Of a DNA stretch of 64,000 bases, positions 25,307 to 35,642 are shown piece by piece. Origin of the DNA: Thiomicrospira aerophila AL3 (GTDB lineage Bacteria; Pseudomonadota; Gammaproteobacteria; Thiomicrospirales; Thiomicrospiraceae); contig NZ_CP007030.1 of NCBI RefSeq assembly GCF_000227665.2, positions 186,001 through 250,000 of the forward strand. Reading direction: 5' to 3'. Below the pieces are notes generated by a model, which was not told the DNA's origin, made no database searches, and was given only the letters and a program-made list of their open reading frames with translations. The translations under genes and the position numbers were made by a program. Positions within the stretch are counted from its first letter, which is position 1. Each line of letters opens with the position of its first letter.

Positions 25307-27274
25307 TTAGTTGTTAACTTGGTTTAAAAACATGACATGGCGTGAGTATTGTTCTAACACATCATTGAGGATGGTTTCTTTGGTCCAACCCATAATGTCA
25401 TAGTCTTGGCCGCCTTCACCTAAATGGACTTCGATACGATAGTATTTTTTAGCATCCTCGGCTTTTTCGGCTGCGTCGCGCATAATCAACGCAGTAGGTT
25501 CATAGGCCTGAGGGCGAGCGGAGTAAAAGAAATCAATATGGTCATCATCATGACGGATCTCTAGCCAAGCTCGACCATCCTCACCACGCTGAACGCGTGC
25601 ATCTAAGCCTTGTTTTTTAAGCTCATTGGATACTTCATGTAACGCAGGTGTCACTGTTGTGTCGATAAACTTCAGCACTTCTTTTTTCTGTGGCATGCTA
25701 ACCAGCGTTTTTAAGCGGGTTTTCCAGTCCATTTGGCTGTCGGTCAAACGTGGTGCGGCTAGGGCCGAGTGTTTTGCAACATCAAGGCGCAGTGAGCGCG
25801 CCAGCCCCCAAGCCATTAAGATCATGATAATGACAAACGGGAATGCACTGGCAATGGTAGCGGTTTGCAGTGCCCCCAAGCCTCCGGCAAGCAGCAGGCC
25901 TGCTGCAAGTACGCCTTGAATGACCGCCCAGAAAATACGTTGCCAAGTGTGCGACTCACCGGTGCCGCCGGACGTAAGTCTGTCAACGACTAGTGAGCCC
26001 GAGTCGGCACTGGTAACAAAAAAGGTGATAATTAACAGCGTGGCGATAATGGCGGTAATGCTCGAAAGCGGCAAGTGTTCAAGGAACTGGAACAGTGCCA
26101 CCGAGGTGTCTGCCGCTACTGCGTCCGCCAGTTCGGTGATGCCTTGCACCATAATCATGTGCAGCGCAGTGCCGCCAAAAAAGGTCATCCACATAAAAGT
26201 GAAACCGACCGGCACAAGCAATACACCTAGCACAAACTCACGAATAGTACGCCCTTTGGAAACCATCGCAATAAACATGCCGACAAACGGTGCCCATGCA
26301 ATCCACCAGCCCCAATAGAATAGTGTCCAGCCACCAATCCAATCAGTCGGTTCGTAAGCATAGAGGTTAAAAGTCATGCTTAATAAATCAGACACATACA
26401 TGCCGGTGTTTTGTACTAGAGTTTGTAGTTGGAAAACTGTTGGGCCGGTAACCAGCACAAATGCCAGCAAGGCCGCGGCAAAAATCATATTCAAAATTGA
26501 TAAACGACGAATGCCGCCGGCTAAACCCAAGGCAACAGAAATGGTTGCAATGCCTGTAATGACTGCAATCAGAATGATTTGAGTCATCACGCCGACCGGT
26601 ACGCCAAACAAATAGTTTAAGCCAGCGTTGATTTGCATCACACCAAAGCCCAGTGAGGTCGCCACCCCAAACAGTGTGCCTAGCACGGCAAAGGTGTCCA
26701 CTGCATGGCCAATCGGGCCGTGAATACGTTCACCAATCAGCGGGTAAAGTGACGAGCGAATGGTCATCGGCATATTGTGACGGAAGGCAAAATAAGCGAG
26801 AGACATCGCAACAATCGCATAGATCGCCCAAGCATGAACCCCCCAATGGAAGAAGGTGATACGCATTGCTTGACGTGCCGCTTCGGCGGTTTCTGGATCA
26901 CCCACGGGCGGGCTGACATAATGCATCACCGGTTCAGCGACACCAAAAAACATCAGACCGATCCCCATACCAGCCGAAAACAACATCGCAAACCATGACA
27001 GGTTGGTGAACTCGGGTTTGCTGTGTTCGGTACCGAGCTTGACGTTGCCAAAACGTGACAATGCAATAATGGCGATAAACACTAAAAAGCCGGCGACTGA
27101 CAAGACATAAAACCAGCCAAGTTGGGCGGATATCCAGCCAAGTGTTGCGGAAAACACAGCATTGGCCGAGTCGTTAAATACAATTGTGTAAAGAACTAGG
27201 GCCAGGGTGAGCAATGCGGAACTGAAAAATACGGGTGGATTAATTTGAAACTTTGCGGGTTTAAATAACTGCAT
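25307..27274 (-). CDS. BCCT-family betaine/choline transporter (BetT-like)
   Basis: A 655-residue secondary transporter with twelve predicted helices and a long C-terminal regulatory tail (about 510-655). Family marks are FAMLFSAGMGIGLMFFGVAEPVMHYVSPP and FYWGWWIAWAPFVGMFIAMVSKGRTIREF, plus FFVTSADSGSLVVDRL. BCCT proteins import glycine betaine, choline or related compounds; in halotolerant bacteria they serve osmoprotection. The tail is E. coli BetT-like in length, suggesting osmotic gating. Betaine versus choline cannot be decided. A 16-bp perfect palindrome copy of the CAGGCCTG family (25891-25906) encodes AAGLLLA. Confidence 0.88.
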   Translation of the reverse strand: MQLFKPAKFQINPPVFFSSALLTLALVLYTIVFNDSANAVFSATLGWISAQLGWFYVLSVAGFLVFIAIIALSRFGNVKLGTEHSKPEFTNLSWFAMLFSAGMGIGLMFFGVAEPVMHYVSPPVGDPETAEAARQAMRITFFHWGVHAWAIYAIVAMSLAYFAFRHNMPMTIRSSLYPLIGERIHGPIGHAVDTFAVLGTLFGVATSLGFGVMQINAGLNYLFGVPVGVMTQIILIAVITGIATISVALGLAGGIRRLSILNMIFAAALLAFVLVTGPTVFQLQTLVQNTGMYVSDLLSMTFNLYAYEPTDWIGGWTLFYWGWWIAWAPFVGMFIAMVSKGRTIREFVLGVLLVPVGFTFMWMTFFGGTALHMIMVQGITELADAVAADTSVALFQFLEHLPLSSITAIIATLLIITFFVTSADSGSLVVDRLTSGGTGESHTWQRIFWAVIQGVLAAGLLLAGGLGALQTATIASAFPFVIIMILMAWGLARSLRLDVAKHSALAAPRLTDSQMDWKTRLKTLVSMPQKKEVLKFIDTTVTPALHEVSNELKKQGLDARVQRGEDGRAWLEIRHDDDHIDFFYSARPQAYEPTALIMRDAAEKAEDAKKYYRIEVHLGEGGQDYDIMGWTKETILNDVLEQYSRHVMFLNQVNN

Positions 27275-27425
27275 GAAGAAGCCTTTTTAATATATGCTTC
27301 TTTAAGCTAACACATCCAGTCTTTGAACTCAATTTTGTGTAAATTTTAGCTTGGTTACAGGTTGCAGTAGCTATATGTGCAATAATGGTCAACTGATTGA
27401 ATTTTAATGATTTGCGGAGAAGTCT

Positions 27426-28181
27426 ATGGCAACACATTTTCCAGTAGAAACTATTTTGTCGGGTTGCAAGCAATGTCATAAGCCATTGGGCTTTGAGTTT
27501 AGTTTTGCATTTCAGCCAATAGTTGATGACCAAGTTCATTGTGTGTTCGGGTATGAGGCCTTGGTAAGAGGGTGTCAGGGACAGGGCGCTAGTGAGGTTT
27601 TGTCCAAAATAAATGATGGTAATCGTTATGTCTTCGACCAGGCCTGTCGAGTTAAAGCCATTCAATTAGCCAGTGAATTGCAGCTCGACAAAATGTTAAG
27701 CATTAACTTTTTGCCGAATGCGGTCTATGAACCAGCGCACTGTATTCGGAGTACCCTTGATGCAGCCGAGCAGTTTGCCTTTCCTACGGAACGCTTAATG
27801 TTCGAAATTACTGAATCTGAATATGTAGCAGATGTTAAGCACATGACGCGCATTTTTTCAGAGTATAAAGCGCAAGGCTTTACCACCGCCTTAGATGATT
27901 TTGGGGCAGGTCATGCGGGCTTGAACCTTTTAGCAAGTTTTGTTCCCGATATTATTAAAATTGATATGGAGTTGGTGCGTGGTATTGACTCCAATCCAGT
28001 TAAACAAAGTATTGCTCGTGGTGTGGTGCAAATTTGCAATGATTTGGGTATTCGCGTCTTAGCGGAAGGTCTTGAAACCGCTGAAGAGGTGGCGTTCTAT
28101 CAAGACTTAGGCGTCAGCTTGATGCAAGGTTATTATTTTGCAAAACCGGGTTTTGAATACTTGCCTGCAGTGATGAAGTAA
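27426..28181 (+). CDS. Stand-alone EAL-domain protein (likely cyclic-di-GMP phosphodiesterase)
   Basis: A 251-residue protein consisting of almost only an EAL domain. The catalytic set looks complete: YEALVRG, INFLPNAV, FEITESE, DDFGAGHAGL, IIKIDMELVRGI and LAEGLETAEE. These coordinate the metals that hydrolyse c-di-GMP to pGpG, so activity is plausible. The N-terminus carries CKQCHKP (Cys about 16 and 19), an unusual CxxC that might bind metal or respond to redox. There is no GGDEF, receiver or membrane segment. It follows GGAG and is divergent from the BCCT-porin operon. Blue-light or osmotic coupling is speculative. Confidence 0.88.
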   Translation: MATHFPVETILSGCKQCHKPLGFEFSFAFQPIVDDQVHCVFGYEALVRGCQGQGASEVLSKINDGNRYVFDQACRVKAIQLASELQLDKMLSINFLPNAVYEPAHCIRSTLDAAEQFAFPTERLMFEITESEYVADVKHMTRIFSEYKAQGFTTALDDFGAGHAGLNLLASFVPDIIKIDMELVRGIDSNPVKQSIARGVVQICNDLGIRVLAEGLETAEEVAFYQDLGVSLMQGYYFAKPGFEYLPAVMK

Positions 28182-28199
28182 ATTTTTTTTTGCCTGTCT

Positions 28200-28227
28200 C
28201 TTGAATCTATTTTTACCACCCCCATAT
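28200..28227 (+). promoter_or_regulatory. Sigma32 heat-shock promoter of groESL
   Basis: CTTGAAT, a 13-bp spacer and CCCCATAT match the RpoH consensus CTTGAAA/CCCCATNT. It is 94 bp upstream of groES. No CIRCE (HrcA) inverted repeat is present. Confidence 0.88.
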
Positions 28228-28320
28228 TAGCCATGTCTCTAAATAATTGTGAGCTTTCATTTTGTATGAAGTTCACAGTTACATAACTTTAACTTACAAC
28301 CTTATTGGGAGTTTTCATAA

Positions 28321-28608
28321 ATGAGTATCAAACCTTTGCATGACCGTGTGGTCATTCGTCGTCTTGAAGAAGAAAAAGTATCTGCGGGCGGAATCGTACT
28401 TCCAGACTCAGCAAAAGAAAAACCAGCTGAAGGTGAAGTTGTGGCGGTTGGTCCAGGAAAGGCGGCTGATAATGGCAATCTTGTCGCAATGAATGTCAAA
28501 GTAGGCGATAAGGTGTTGTTTGGTAAGTACGCAGGCCAGGAAGTCAAGGTTGATGGCGAAGAATTATTAGTGATGCGCGAAGACGATATCATCGCTATTC
28601 GCGCTTAA
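28321..28608 (+). CDS. groES: Co-chaperonin GroES
   Basis: A 95-residue GroES ([47 protein letters not shown]), including the mobile loop that docks on GroEL and the C-terminal [13 protein letters not shown]. It caps the GroEL cage during ATP-driven protein folding. It is followed by groEL after 37 bp and preceded by a sigma32 promoter. Confidence 0.98.
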   Translation: MSIKPLHDRVVIRRLEEEKVSAGGIVLPDSAKEKPAEGEVVAVGPGKAADNGNLVAMNVKVGDKVLFGKYAGQEVKVDGEELLVMREDDIIAIRA

Positions 28609-28639
28609 TTCAAGTTCCACAAATCGATTAAAAGGATAA

Positions 28640-30277
<1,638 letters not shown>

Positions 30278-30308
30278 TCTAGCCAACATACTCGATTGGT
30301 AAACTTAG

Positions 30309-30343
30309 AACCTCGGCCAGCTTTTGCTGACCGAGGTTTTTTT
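30309..30343 (+). terminator. Rho-independent terminator after groEL
   Basis: CCTCGG-c-CAGC / GCTG-a-CCGAGG stem with a TTTT loop and seven T residues, 34 bp after groEL. Confidence 0.93.
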
Positions 30344-30418
30344 ATGGCTGGGTATAAAAATAGTCGCCTGCCATCAGGGGCTTTAGCTAAAATAAGCAAA
30401 AGCATTAAGGAGAGTAGC

Positions 30419-31465
30419 ATGCAAAAGGTCAAAATTGGAATTGTGGGTGGCACCGGCTACACGGGCGTTGAATTGTTACGTTTGTTAGCTAATCACCCGC
30501 AGGCTGAAGTCTGTGTAATCACCTCGCGCTCTGAAGCGGGTCAACGCGTGGCCGATATGTTTCCCAATTTACGCGGTCATTATGATTTAGCATTCAGTGA
30601 GCCTAATATGGAAAACTTGAAGGCTTGTGATCTGGTGTTTTTTGCCACGCCGCATGGTGTCGCCATGAGTCAAACTCCGGAGTTAATTGCAGCCGGTGTG
30701 CGGGTGATTGATTTAGCGGCCGATTTCCGTCTGACTGATCTTGCAGTATGGGAAAAATGGTATGACATGAAACATACTTGTCCTGAAGTCATGTCAGAAG
30801 TGGTGTATGGTTTGCCGGAAGTGTTTCGTGAGCAGATTAAACAAGCTAAAGTGATCGCCAACCCAGGTTGTTACCCGACCGCAGTACAGCTTGGTTTTCA
30901 GCCTTTATTGGCAGCAGGCCTGGTTGATACCGGTTTTTTGGTAGCCGATGGTAAGTCTGGCGTCAGTGGTGCGGGACGAGGTGCCAAAGTCGGTTCTTTG
31001 AGTGCCGAAGTGAGTGAAAGTTTTAAAGCTTATGGCGTGAGCGGCCATCGCCATGCCCCAGAAATTGCTGAAGGTTTAACGCGGATGACTCAAGGCCAGC
31101 CAGTCAATTTAACTTTTGTACCGCATCTAGTGCCGATGATTCGTGGCATTGAAGCGACGCTTTATGCCAAGCTCACGTTGCCAAAGACTCAAGCAGAGTT
31201 GCAGGCCTTGTTTGAAGACTGCTATCGTGATGAACCTTTTGTGGATGTTATGCCGGCAGGCAGTTTGCCAGACACTAAAATGGTGAAAGGGTCAAATATG
31301 TGTCGAATGGCGGTATATGTACCAGCAGGTGGCGATACGGTGGTGGTGACATCGGTTATCGATAATTTAGTTAAAGGCGCCGCAGGTCAGGCTATTCAAA
31401 ACATGAATATAATGTTCGCCTTGCCTGAACGTATGGGGCTTGAACAGGTTGCACTGTTACCCTAG
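30419..31465 (+). CDS. argC: N-acetyl-gamma-glutamyl-phosphate reductase
   Basis: A 348-residue ArgC, the third step of arginine synthesis (NADPH-dependent reduction of N-acetylglutamyl phosphate). [17 protein letters not shown] is the dinucleotide fold; [14 protein letters not shown] holds the catalytic cysteine (about 149), and GHRHAPEI holds the catalytic His. The frame stays open upstream to 30296 through the groEL terminator, but the ATG at 30419 has AAGGAG and gives the normal N-terminus. argJ of the same pathway lies 30 kb away at 60.8 kb. Confidence 0.96.
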   Translation: MQKVKIGIVGGTGYTGVELLRLLANHPQAEVCVITSRSEAGQRVADMFPNLRGHYDLAFSEPNMENLKACDLVFFATPHGVAMSQTPELIAAGVRVIDLAADFRLTDLAVWEKWYDMKHTCPEVMSEVVYGLPEVFREQIKQAKVIANPGCYPTAVQLGFQPLLAAGLVDTGFLVADGKSGVSGAGRGAKVGSLSAEVSESFKAYGVSGHRHAPEIAEGLTRMTQGQPVNLTFVPHLVPMIRGIEATLYAKLTLPKTQAELQALFEDCYRDEPFVDVMPAGSLPDTKMVKGSNMCRMAVYVPAGGDTVVVTSVIDNLVKGAAGQAIQNMNIMFALPERMGLEQVALLP

Positions 31466-31474
31466 TGATAGCTT

Positions 31475-31504
31475 TTGGTTTAAATAATAGATTTGGTCTA
31501 TAAT
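31475..31504 (+). promoter_or_regulatory. Sigma70 promoter for erpA
   Basis: TTGGTT, an 18-bp spacer and a perfect TATAAT, 59 bp before the erpA start. Confidence 0.6.
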
Positions 31505-31562
31505 AAAATGCTATATCTGCTTGGATTCACAAATTGAGTTCGCCAAGTAAAAGGAGTGTGTG

Positions 31563-31907
31563 ATGTCAGAACAAGCAATGCAACCGGTTAACTTTACTGA
31601 AGCGGCGGCTTCAAAAGTCAATGGTTTGATTCAAGATGAAGGTAATCCTGAACTCAAGCTACGCGTGTATATTTCAGGTGGTGGCTGTTCCGGTTTTCAA
31701 TATGGTTTTACCTTTGATGAAGCGCTTGCCGACGATGATACGGTGGTTGAAAAAAGTGGCGTGCAGTTGTTAATTGACCCAATGAGTTTTCAATACCTGG
31801 TCGGTGCCAAAATTGACTACCTTGAAGATTTGCAGGGTGCACGTTTTGTGATTGAAAACCCGAATGCCACTTCAACCTGTGGTTGTGGTTCGTCATTTAG
31901 TGTGTAA
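31563..31907 (+). CDS. erpA: Iron-sulfur cluster insertion protein ErpA (A-type carrier)
   Basis: A 114-residue A-type carrier that passes Fe-S clusters to apoproteins. The three cysteine ligands are in [12 protein letters not shown] and the C-terminal [30 protein letters not shown] and [14 protein letters not shown] are closer to E. coli ErpA than to IscA or SufA. The ATG at 31563 follows AAGGAG by 6 nt; an in-frame GTG directly precedes it. It is separate from the suf operon at 47-52 kb, which has no sufA. Confidence 0.93.
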   Translation: MSEQAMQPVNFTEAAASKVNGLIQDEGNPELKLRVYISGGGCSGFQYGFTFDEALADDDTVVEKSGVQLLIDPMSFQYLVGAKIDYLEDLQGARFVIENPNATSTCGCGSSFSV

Positions 31908-31967
31908 TTTTTAGTGTTTTCGTCACACGAGAACGCAGCTTAGTTAATGGTGTCTTAAGGAAGTGTT

Positions 31968-33170
31968 ATGCAATATATCCCCGGTTTAGCAGGTGTGCCC
32001 GCCACGGAGTCGAAAATCTCTTATATCGATGGCCAAAAAGGCTTATTAACCTACCGTGGCTATAACATCATGGAACTGGCTGAAAAGTCTTCATTTGAAG
32101 AAACGACACTCTTATTGCTGTTTGGTGAGCTACCCACTCGCGATGAATTAAATGACTTCGATCAGCAGCTGCGCGCTAATCGTCGAGTCAAATATAACAT
32201 CCGTGAGATCATGAAAAATCTGCCTGAAACGACCCATCCGATGCATATGCTGCAGGTGGTCGTGGCCAGTTTGGCAAGTTTTTACCCCAGTACGGAATAC
32301 ATGAAAGGCGGCACTGAAAACCAAGACTATATTAATGATGTAACGGTTAAAATTATTGCGCATATGGCGACACTGGTGGCGCAGTGGGAGCATATGCGCA
32401 ATGGTTATGATCCGATTGAGCCGCGTAAAGATTTAACCTATGCAGAGAATTTTTTGTATATGGTTACCGGTGAGGAGCCGGATCCTGATTGGGCGCGTCT
32501 ATTAGACGCCTGTTTGATTTTGCATGCCGAACACACGATTAATGCTTCAACCTTTACCACGATGGTAACAGGTTCTACCTTGGCTAACCCTTGTTCGGTC
32601 ATTTCCTCAGCGATTGCTTCTTTGTCTGGTCCGCTTCATGGCGGCGCCAACCAGATGGTCATCGAGATGTTGGAAAAGATTGGTCGTCCGGAAAATGCCC
32701 GCGCCTTTATTGAAGACCGTTTGGCGAATAAAAAGGTTATTTGGGGGATGGGGCATCGCGAATATAAGACTAAAGATCCGCGCGCGACCATTCTGCAGCA
32801 ATTGTCTGAAAAGCTATTGTTAAAGAAAAGTGAGAGTGGTGAATTGAGCCAGATGTTTGAAACCGCACTCGAAGTTGAGCGGGTTTGTGAAGAGCATTTA
32901 GGTCATAAAGGTGTTTACCCTAATGTAGACTTTTATTCAGGTATTCTGTACAAAGAAATGGGTTTTGATCCAAAAATGTTTACGTCTATCTTTGCTGTAG
33001 CACGTTCGGCAGGTTGGATGGCGCATTGGCGGGAGCAGTTACAAAACAATAAAATATTTAGGCCAACGCAGGTTTATACCGGTGCAGGCAATTCATGCTA
33101 TTTATCGTTGGATCAGCGTTCCGACGGTATCAGAGGTGTGCTGAGTAAACAAAATAATCCTGACGCTTAA
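31968..33170 (+). CDS. gltA: Citrate synthase
   Basis: A 400-residue citrate synthase family enzyme, condensing oxaloacetate and acetyl-CoA. Active-site regions are ILHAEHTINASTFTTMVTGS, SGPLHGGANQMV (catalytic His), WGMGHREYKTKDPRA and PNVDFYSGILY (catalytic Asp). The sequence begins directly at IPGLAGVPATESKISYIDGQKGLLTYRGYNI without the N-terminal domain of E. coli GltA, so it is the short type shared by archaeal/Gram-positive citrate synthases and methylcitrate synthases. Methylcitrate synthase cannot be excluded, but no propionate genes flank it. Confidence 0.85.
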   Translation: MQYIPGLAGVPATESKISYIDGQKGLLTYRGYNIMELAEKSSFEETTLLLLFGELPTRDELNDFDQQLRANRRVKYNIREIMKNLPETTHPMHMLQVVVASLASFYPSTEYMKGGTENQDYINDVTVKIIAHMATLVAQWEHMRNGYDPIEPRKDLTYAENFLYMVTGEEPDPDWARLLDACLILHAEHTINASTFTTMVTGSTLANPCSVISSAIASLSGPLHGGANQMVIEMLEKIGRPENARAFIEDRLANKKVIWGMGHREYKTKDPRATILQQLSEKLLLKKSESGELSQMFETALEVERVCEEHLGHKGVYPNVDFYSGILYKEMGFDPKMFTSIFAVARSAGWMAHWREQLQNNKIFRPTQVYTGAGNSCYLSLDQRSDGIRGVLSKQNNPDA

Positions 33171-33211
33171 GTGTAGGGTTGTCAGATATTAAAAATATTA
33201 ACGCTAAATGC

Positions 33212-33240
33212 TTGAAATCTTGTCAAGATTTAAGTAATAT
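33212..33240 (+). promoter_or_regulatory. rplM-rpsI promoter with a palindromic spacer
   Basis: TTGAAA, 17 bp and TAATAT, 99 bp before rplM. A perfect inverted repeat AAATCTTG-T-CAAGATTT (33215-33231) overlaps the -35 end and most of the spacer, an ideal position for a repressor or activator. Confidence 0.6.
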
Positions 33241-33339
33241 TCTCAGTCTTATTAATCCTTCCCCCCTTATTGCCCGTTAAACAGTAAGAGCGCTGCGAAA
33301 TTCGCAGTTAGGATTAAACATTAATTTTAGGATAATGAA

Positions 33340-33768
33340 ATGGGAACATTTGTAGCCAAACCAGCGGAAGTAAAACGCGACTGGTACGTTGTTGATGCTG
33401 AAGGCCAAACTTTAGGTCGCCTTGCCGCACAAGTTGCAGCACGCCTAAGAGGCAAGCATAAGCCTGAATATACCCCTCACGTAGATTGTGGTGATTATAT
33501 TGTTATTGTTAACGCTGAAAAAATCGGGGTAACCGGTAACAAGCGTAAAAACAAAATGTACCACCGTTACACTGGCTATGTGGGTAATTTGAAGTCAATG
33601 TCTTTCGAAAAGATGATTGATTCACGCCCTGAGCGCGTACTTGAATTAGCCATCAAAGGTATGTTGCCAAGAGGCCCATTAGGTCGCGACATGTACCGTA
33701 AGTTGAAGGTTTATGCTGGTACTGAGCATCCACATGCAGCGCAACAACCAAAATCACTTGAAGTGTAA
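33340..33768 (+). CDS. rplM: 50S ribosomal protein L13
   Basis: A 142-residue L13 ([62 protein letters not shown]), with the conserved [10 protein letters not shown] and [19 protein letters not shown]. It is an early 50S assembly protein. rpsI follows after 10 bp; the pair is a conserved operon. Confidence 0.98.
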   Translation: MGTFVAKPAEVKRDWYVVDAEGQTLGRLAAQVAARLRGKHKPEYTPHVDCGDYIVIVNAEKIGVTGNKRKNKMYHRYTGYVGNLKSMSFEKMIDSRPERVLELAIKGMLPRGPLGRDMYRKLKVYAGTEHPHAAQQPKSLEV

Positions 33769-33778
33769 GGAATAGAAC

Positions 33779-34171
33779 ATGGCAACAGAACAATATTACG
33801 GAACAGGTCGTCGTAAAAGCTCAGTCGCGCGTGTATTCTTACGCGCTGGTTCTGGCAAAATGACGGTAAACGGTCGCGAAATGAATCAATACTTCGCACG
33901 TGAAACAGATTTGATGGTGATTAACCAGCCATTAGAAGCGACTCAAAGCGAAGGTAAGTTTGATGCATACATCACCGTTGTAGGTGGTGGTACGACTGGT
34001 CAAGCCGGTGCAATTCGTCACGGTTTAGCGCGTGCTTTAGTCGCTTACGAAGAAGGTAACCGTCCAGCACTACGTGCTAAAGACTTACTAACTCGTGATG
34101 CACGTAAAGTTGAGCGTAAAAAAGTCGGTCTTCGCAAAGCGCGTCGTCGCCCACAGTTCTCAAAACGTTAA
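33779..34171 (+). CDS. rpsI: 30S ribosomal protein S9
   Basis: A 130-residue S9, beginning [28 protein letters not shown] and ending in the universal [11 protein letters not shown] tail that reaches the tRNA in the P site. Co-transcribed with rplM, followed by a terminator. Confidence 0.98.
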   Translation: MATEQYYGTGRRKSSVARVFLRAGSGKMTVNGREMNQYFARETDLMVINQPLEATQSEGKFDAYITVVGGGTTGQAGAIRHGLARALVAYEEGNRPALRAKDLLTRDARKVERKKVGLRKARRRPQFSKR

Positions 34172-34191
34172 TATTACGTTTTTGGATGGTC

Positions 34192-34217
34192 AAAAAACCC
34201 GCTTCGGCGGGTTTTTT
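34192..34217 (+). terminator. Rho-independent terminator after rpsI
   Basis: AACCCGC-ttcg-GCGGGTT with a TTCG loop and a T run, 20 bp after rpsI. Confidence 0.93.
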
Positions 34218-34219
34218 GT

Positions 34220-34249
34220 TTGTCGTAGGATTGTAAATCCTGCTAGAAT
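34220..34249 (+). promoter_or_regulatory. Candidate promoter of the LOV gene
   Basis: TTGTCG, an 18-bp spacer and TAGAAT, 35 bp before the LOV start. The spacer holds a perfect 6-bp inverted repeat AGGATT-GTA-AATCCT (34227-34241). It partly follows the rpsI terminator. Confidence 0.45.
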
Positions 34250-34284
34250 TTAAGCATTAGTCAAATCGGGCATATTCTCAACTT

Positions 34285-34728
34285 ATGAAAAAGTTTCCAT
34301 TGCGTAATGAGTTATTGCTTCACCTTATCGAGTCAGCGCAAGATGGCATTGTATTAGCCGAAAAAGAGGGTGACGATACGATTTTGGTGTATGTTAATCC
34401 TGCTTTTGAAAAGTTGACAGGCTATACAGCCGAAGAAATCCTATTTCAGGATTGCCGTTTTTTACAAGGGAATGATCGTGAACAAGACGCTGTGCGTATC
34501 ATCCGCGCTGCGGTCGATGCAAATAAGCCGGTTAGAACGGTGTTAAAAAATTATCGCAAAGATGGTACTTTATTTTGGAATGAATTGAGTGTAACACCCT
34601 ATTATGACCAGTATGATAAGTTAACTTACTATATTGGGATTCAAAAGGATGTTACTGAGGAAATGGCCTTGCGTGAAGCCTTAGAACAAGCACAGCAAGA
34701 GTTGGCGGCTTTAAAGGGTAAAGCTTAA
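34285..34728 (+). CDS. Short LOV-domain blue-light photoreceptor
   Basis: A 147-residue single LOV/PAS domain with short helical caps and no output domain, the architecture of Pseudomonas putida PpSB1-LOV. The photoadduct cysteine is Cys57 in LFQDCRFLQG (family consensus GxNCRFLQ; here Asp replaces the Asn before Cys). FMN contacts are Asn89 and Asn99 in NYRKDGTLFWNELSVTP, and the flipping glutamine is Gln120 in YIGIQKDVTE. A C-terminal amphipathic helix (EEMALREALEQAQQELAALKG) likely dimerises or signals. The gene is convergent with the MerR-type regulator, 17 bp apart. Confidence 0.93.
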   Translation: MKKFPLRNELLLHLIESAQDGIVLAEKEGDDTILVYVNPAFEKLTGYTAEEILFQDCRFLQGNDREQDAVRIIRAAVDANKPVRTVLKNYRKDGTLFWNELSVTPYYDQYDKLTYYIGIQKDVTEEMALREALEQAQQELAALKGKA

Positions 34729-34745
34729 TTCAACTGTTTGATTGT

Positions 34746-35642
34746 TTAGTCGCGCGGGTTGATTAACAGAGGTTCAAACCAAAACGGCCAAGCACGTAAA
34801 TCGGTTGCTACAGTTGCTTGGTTTTCATCTTCAAACGTAGCATGTCCCATAATCCAGCATTGTAAACTACCTATTGGCTGAAGCAAGCTGTCAGTGCTTA
34901 ACTGATGATATTCCTGTTCAAGTGTTAACAGATAAATGACACCTTTAAAGTGCGTTAGGTTTGCGGGTAATAGCATATCCGCTTGAGTTTTAAATGGTGT
35001 ATCAATAAATACGGGGGTCAAACCCTGTTCATAACAATGTAATCCCATCAACTTGTGAAGCCAGCTTGGCGTGTCAAGATGGTGTAGTATCAGAATCAGT
35101 TCTTTAGATTGATAGGTTTGTTGCCGCCACAAATGCAAACGATGCGCTAGTTGCTGATTCAATTCTTGTATCCAGGCCTGGTGCCAAAAAAGGCTATTAG
35201 GATCAAGCAGATTAGCAGCCTGACTCAATCTTAATAAATGTGTAGCCAGTAAACGATAATCCCGATTTGCATCCAACATTCTATGTGTCAGTGAGTGAAG
35301 TTGCTGGTAACTTTGAGCACTAATAGCTTGAAGAATGACATCATGCCAATCACAGTTGATAGCTTCGGCCGGTGCGCTGTGTTTAAGCAATTCTGCACGG
35401 TCGGTCAGAATGGCTTTAACTTGGCTAATAGGTAAACCTGTATCAACCAACATCATCGCTTCTTTAATGATGGCGAGGTGGTTTTCAGTATATAGACGAT
35501 GCCCTGATGGCGTTCGTACCGGTTCGACCAATCCATACCGACGTTCCCAGGCCCTAAGTGTAATGGGTTTTATGCCCGTTAGGCGTGAAACTTCACGGAT
35601 TGGATAAAGAGCTTGGTGGTCTTTTGAGTGTTCATTCATCAT
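34746..35642 (-). CDS. MerR/LitR-family regulator with degenerate cobalamin-binding region
   Basis: A 298-residue regulator. The N-terminal MerR winged helix is clear: YPIREVSRLTGIKPITLRAWERRYGLVEPVRTPSGHRLYTENHLAIIKEAMML. The C-terminal 200 residues resemble the helical and Rossmann halves of CarH/LitR photoregulators, but the W-x9-EH motif and the cobalamin-ligand His of ExHxLG are not recognisable (ILHHLDTPSWLHKLMGLHCYEQGL is the nearest segment). It therefore resembles class II LitR, which does not bind B12 and, in P. putida, works with a short LOV protein. It overlaps phrB as ATGA and is the last gene of the seven-gene minus-strand operon. Confidence 0.85.
   Translation of the reverse strand: MMNEHSKDHQALYPIREVSRLTGIKPITLRAWERRYGLVEPVRTPSGHRLYTENHLAIIKEAMMLVDTGLPISQVKAILTDRAELLKHSAPAEAINCDWHDVILQAISAQSYQQLHSLTHRMLDANRDYRLLATHLLRLSQAANLLDPNSLFWHQAWIQELNQQLAHRLHLWRQQTYQSKELILILHHLDTPSWLHKLMGLHCYEQGLTPVFIDTPFKTQADMLLPANLTHFKGVIYLLTLEQEYHQLSTDSLLQPIGSLQCWIMGHATFEDENQATVATDLRAWPFWFEPLLINPRD

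Noticed and set aside
27261-27665. 134-residue minus-strand frame
   Set aside because: It is antisense to the EAL gene's conserved 5' half and lacks family features.
28182-28320. CIRCE element for HrcA control of groESL
   Set aside because: No TTAGCACTC-N9-GAGTGCTAA inverted repeat is present; a sigma32 promoter explains the region.
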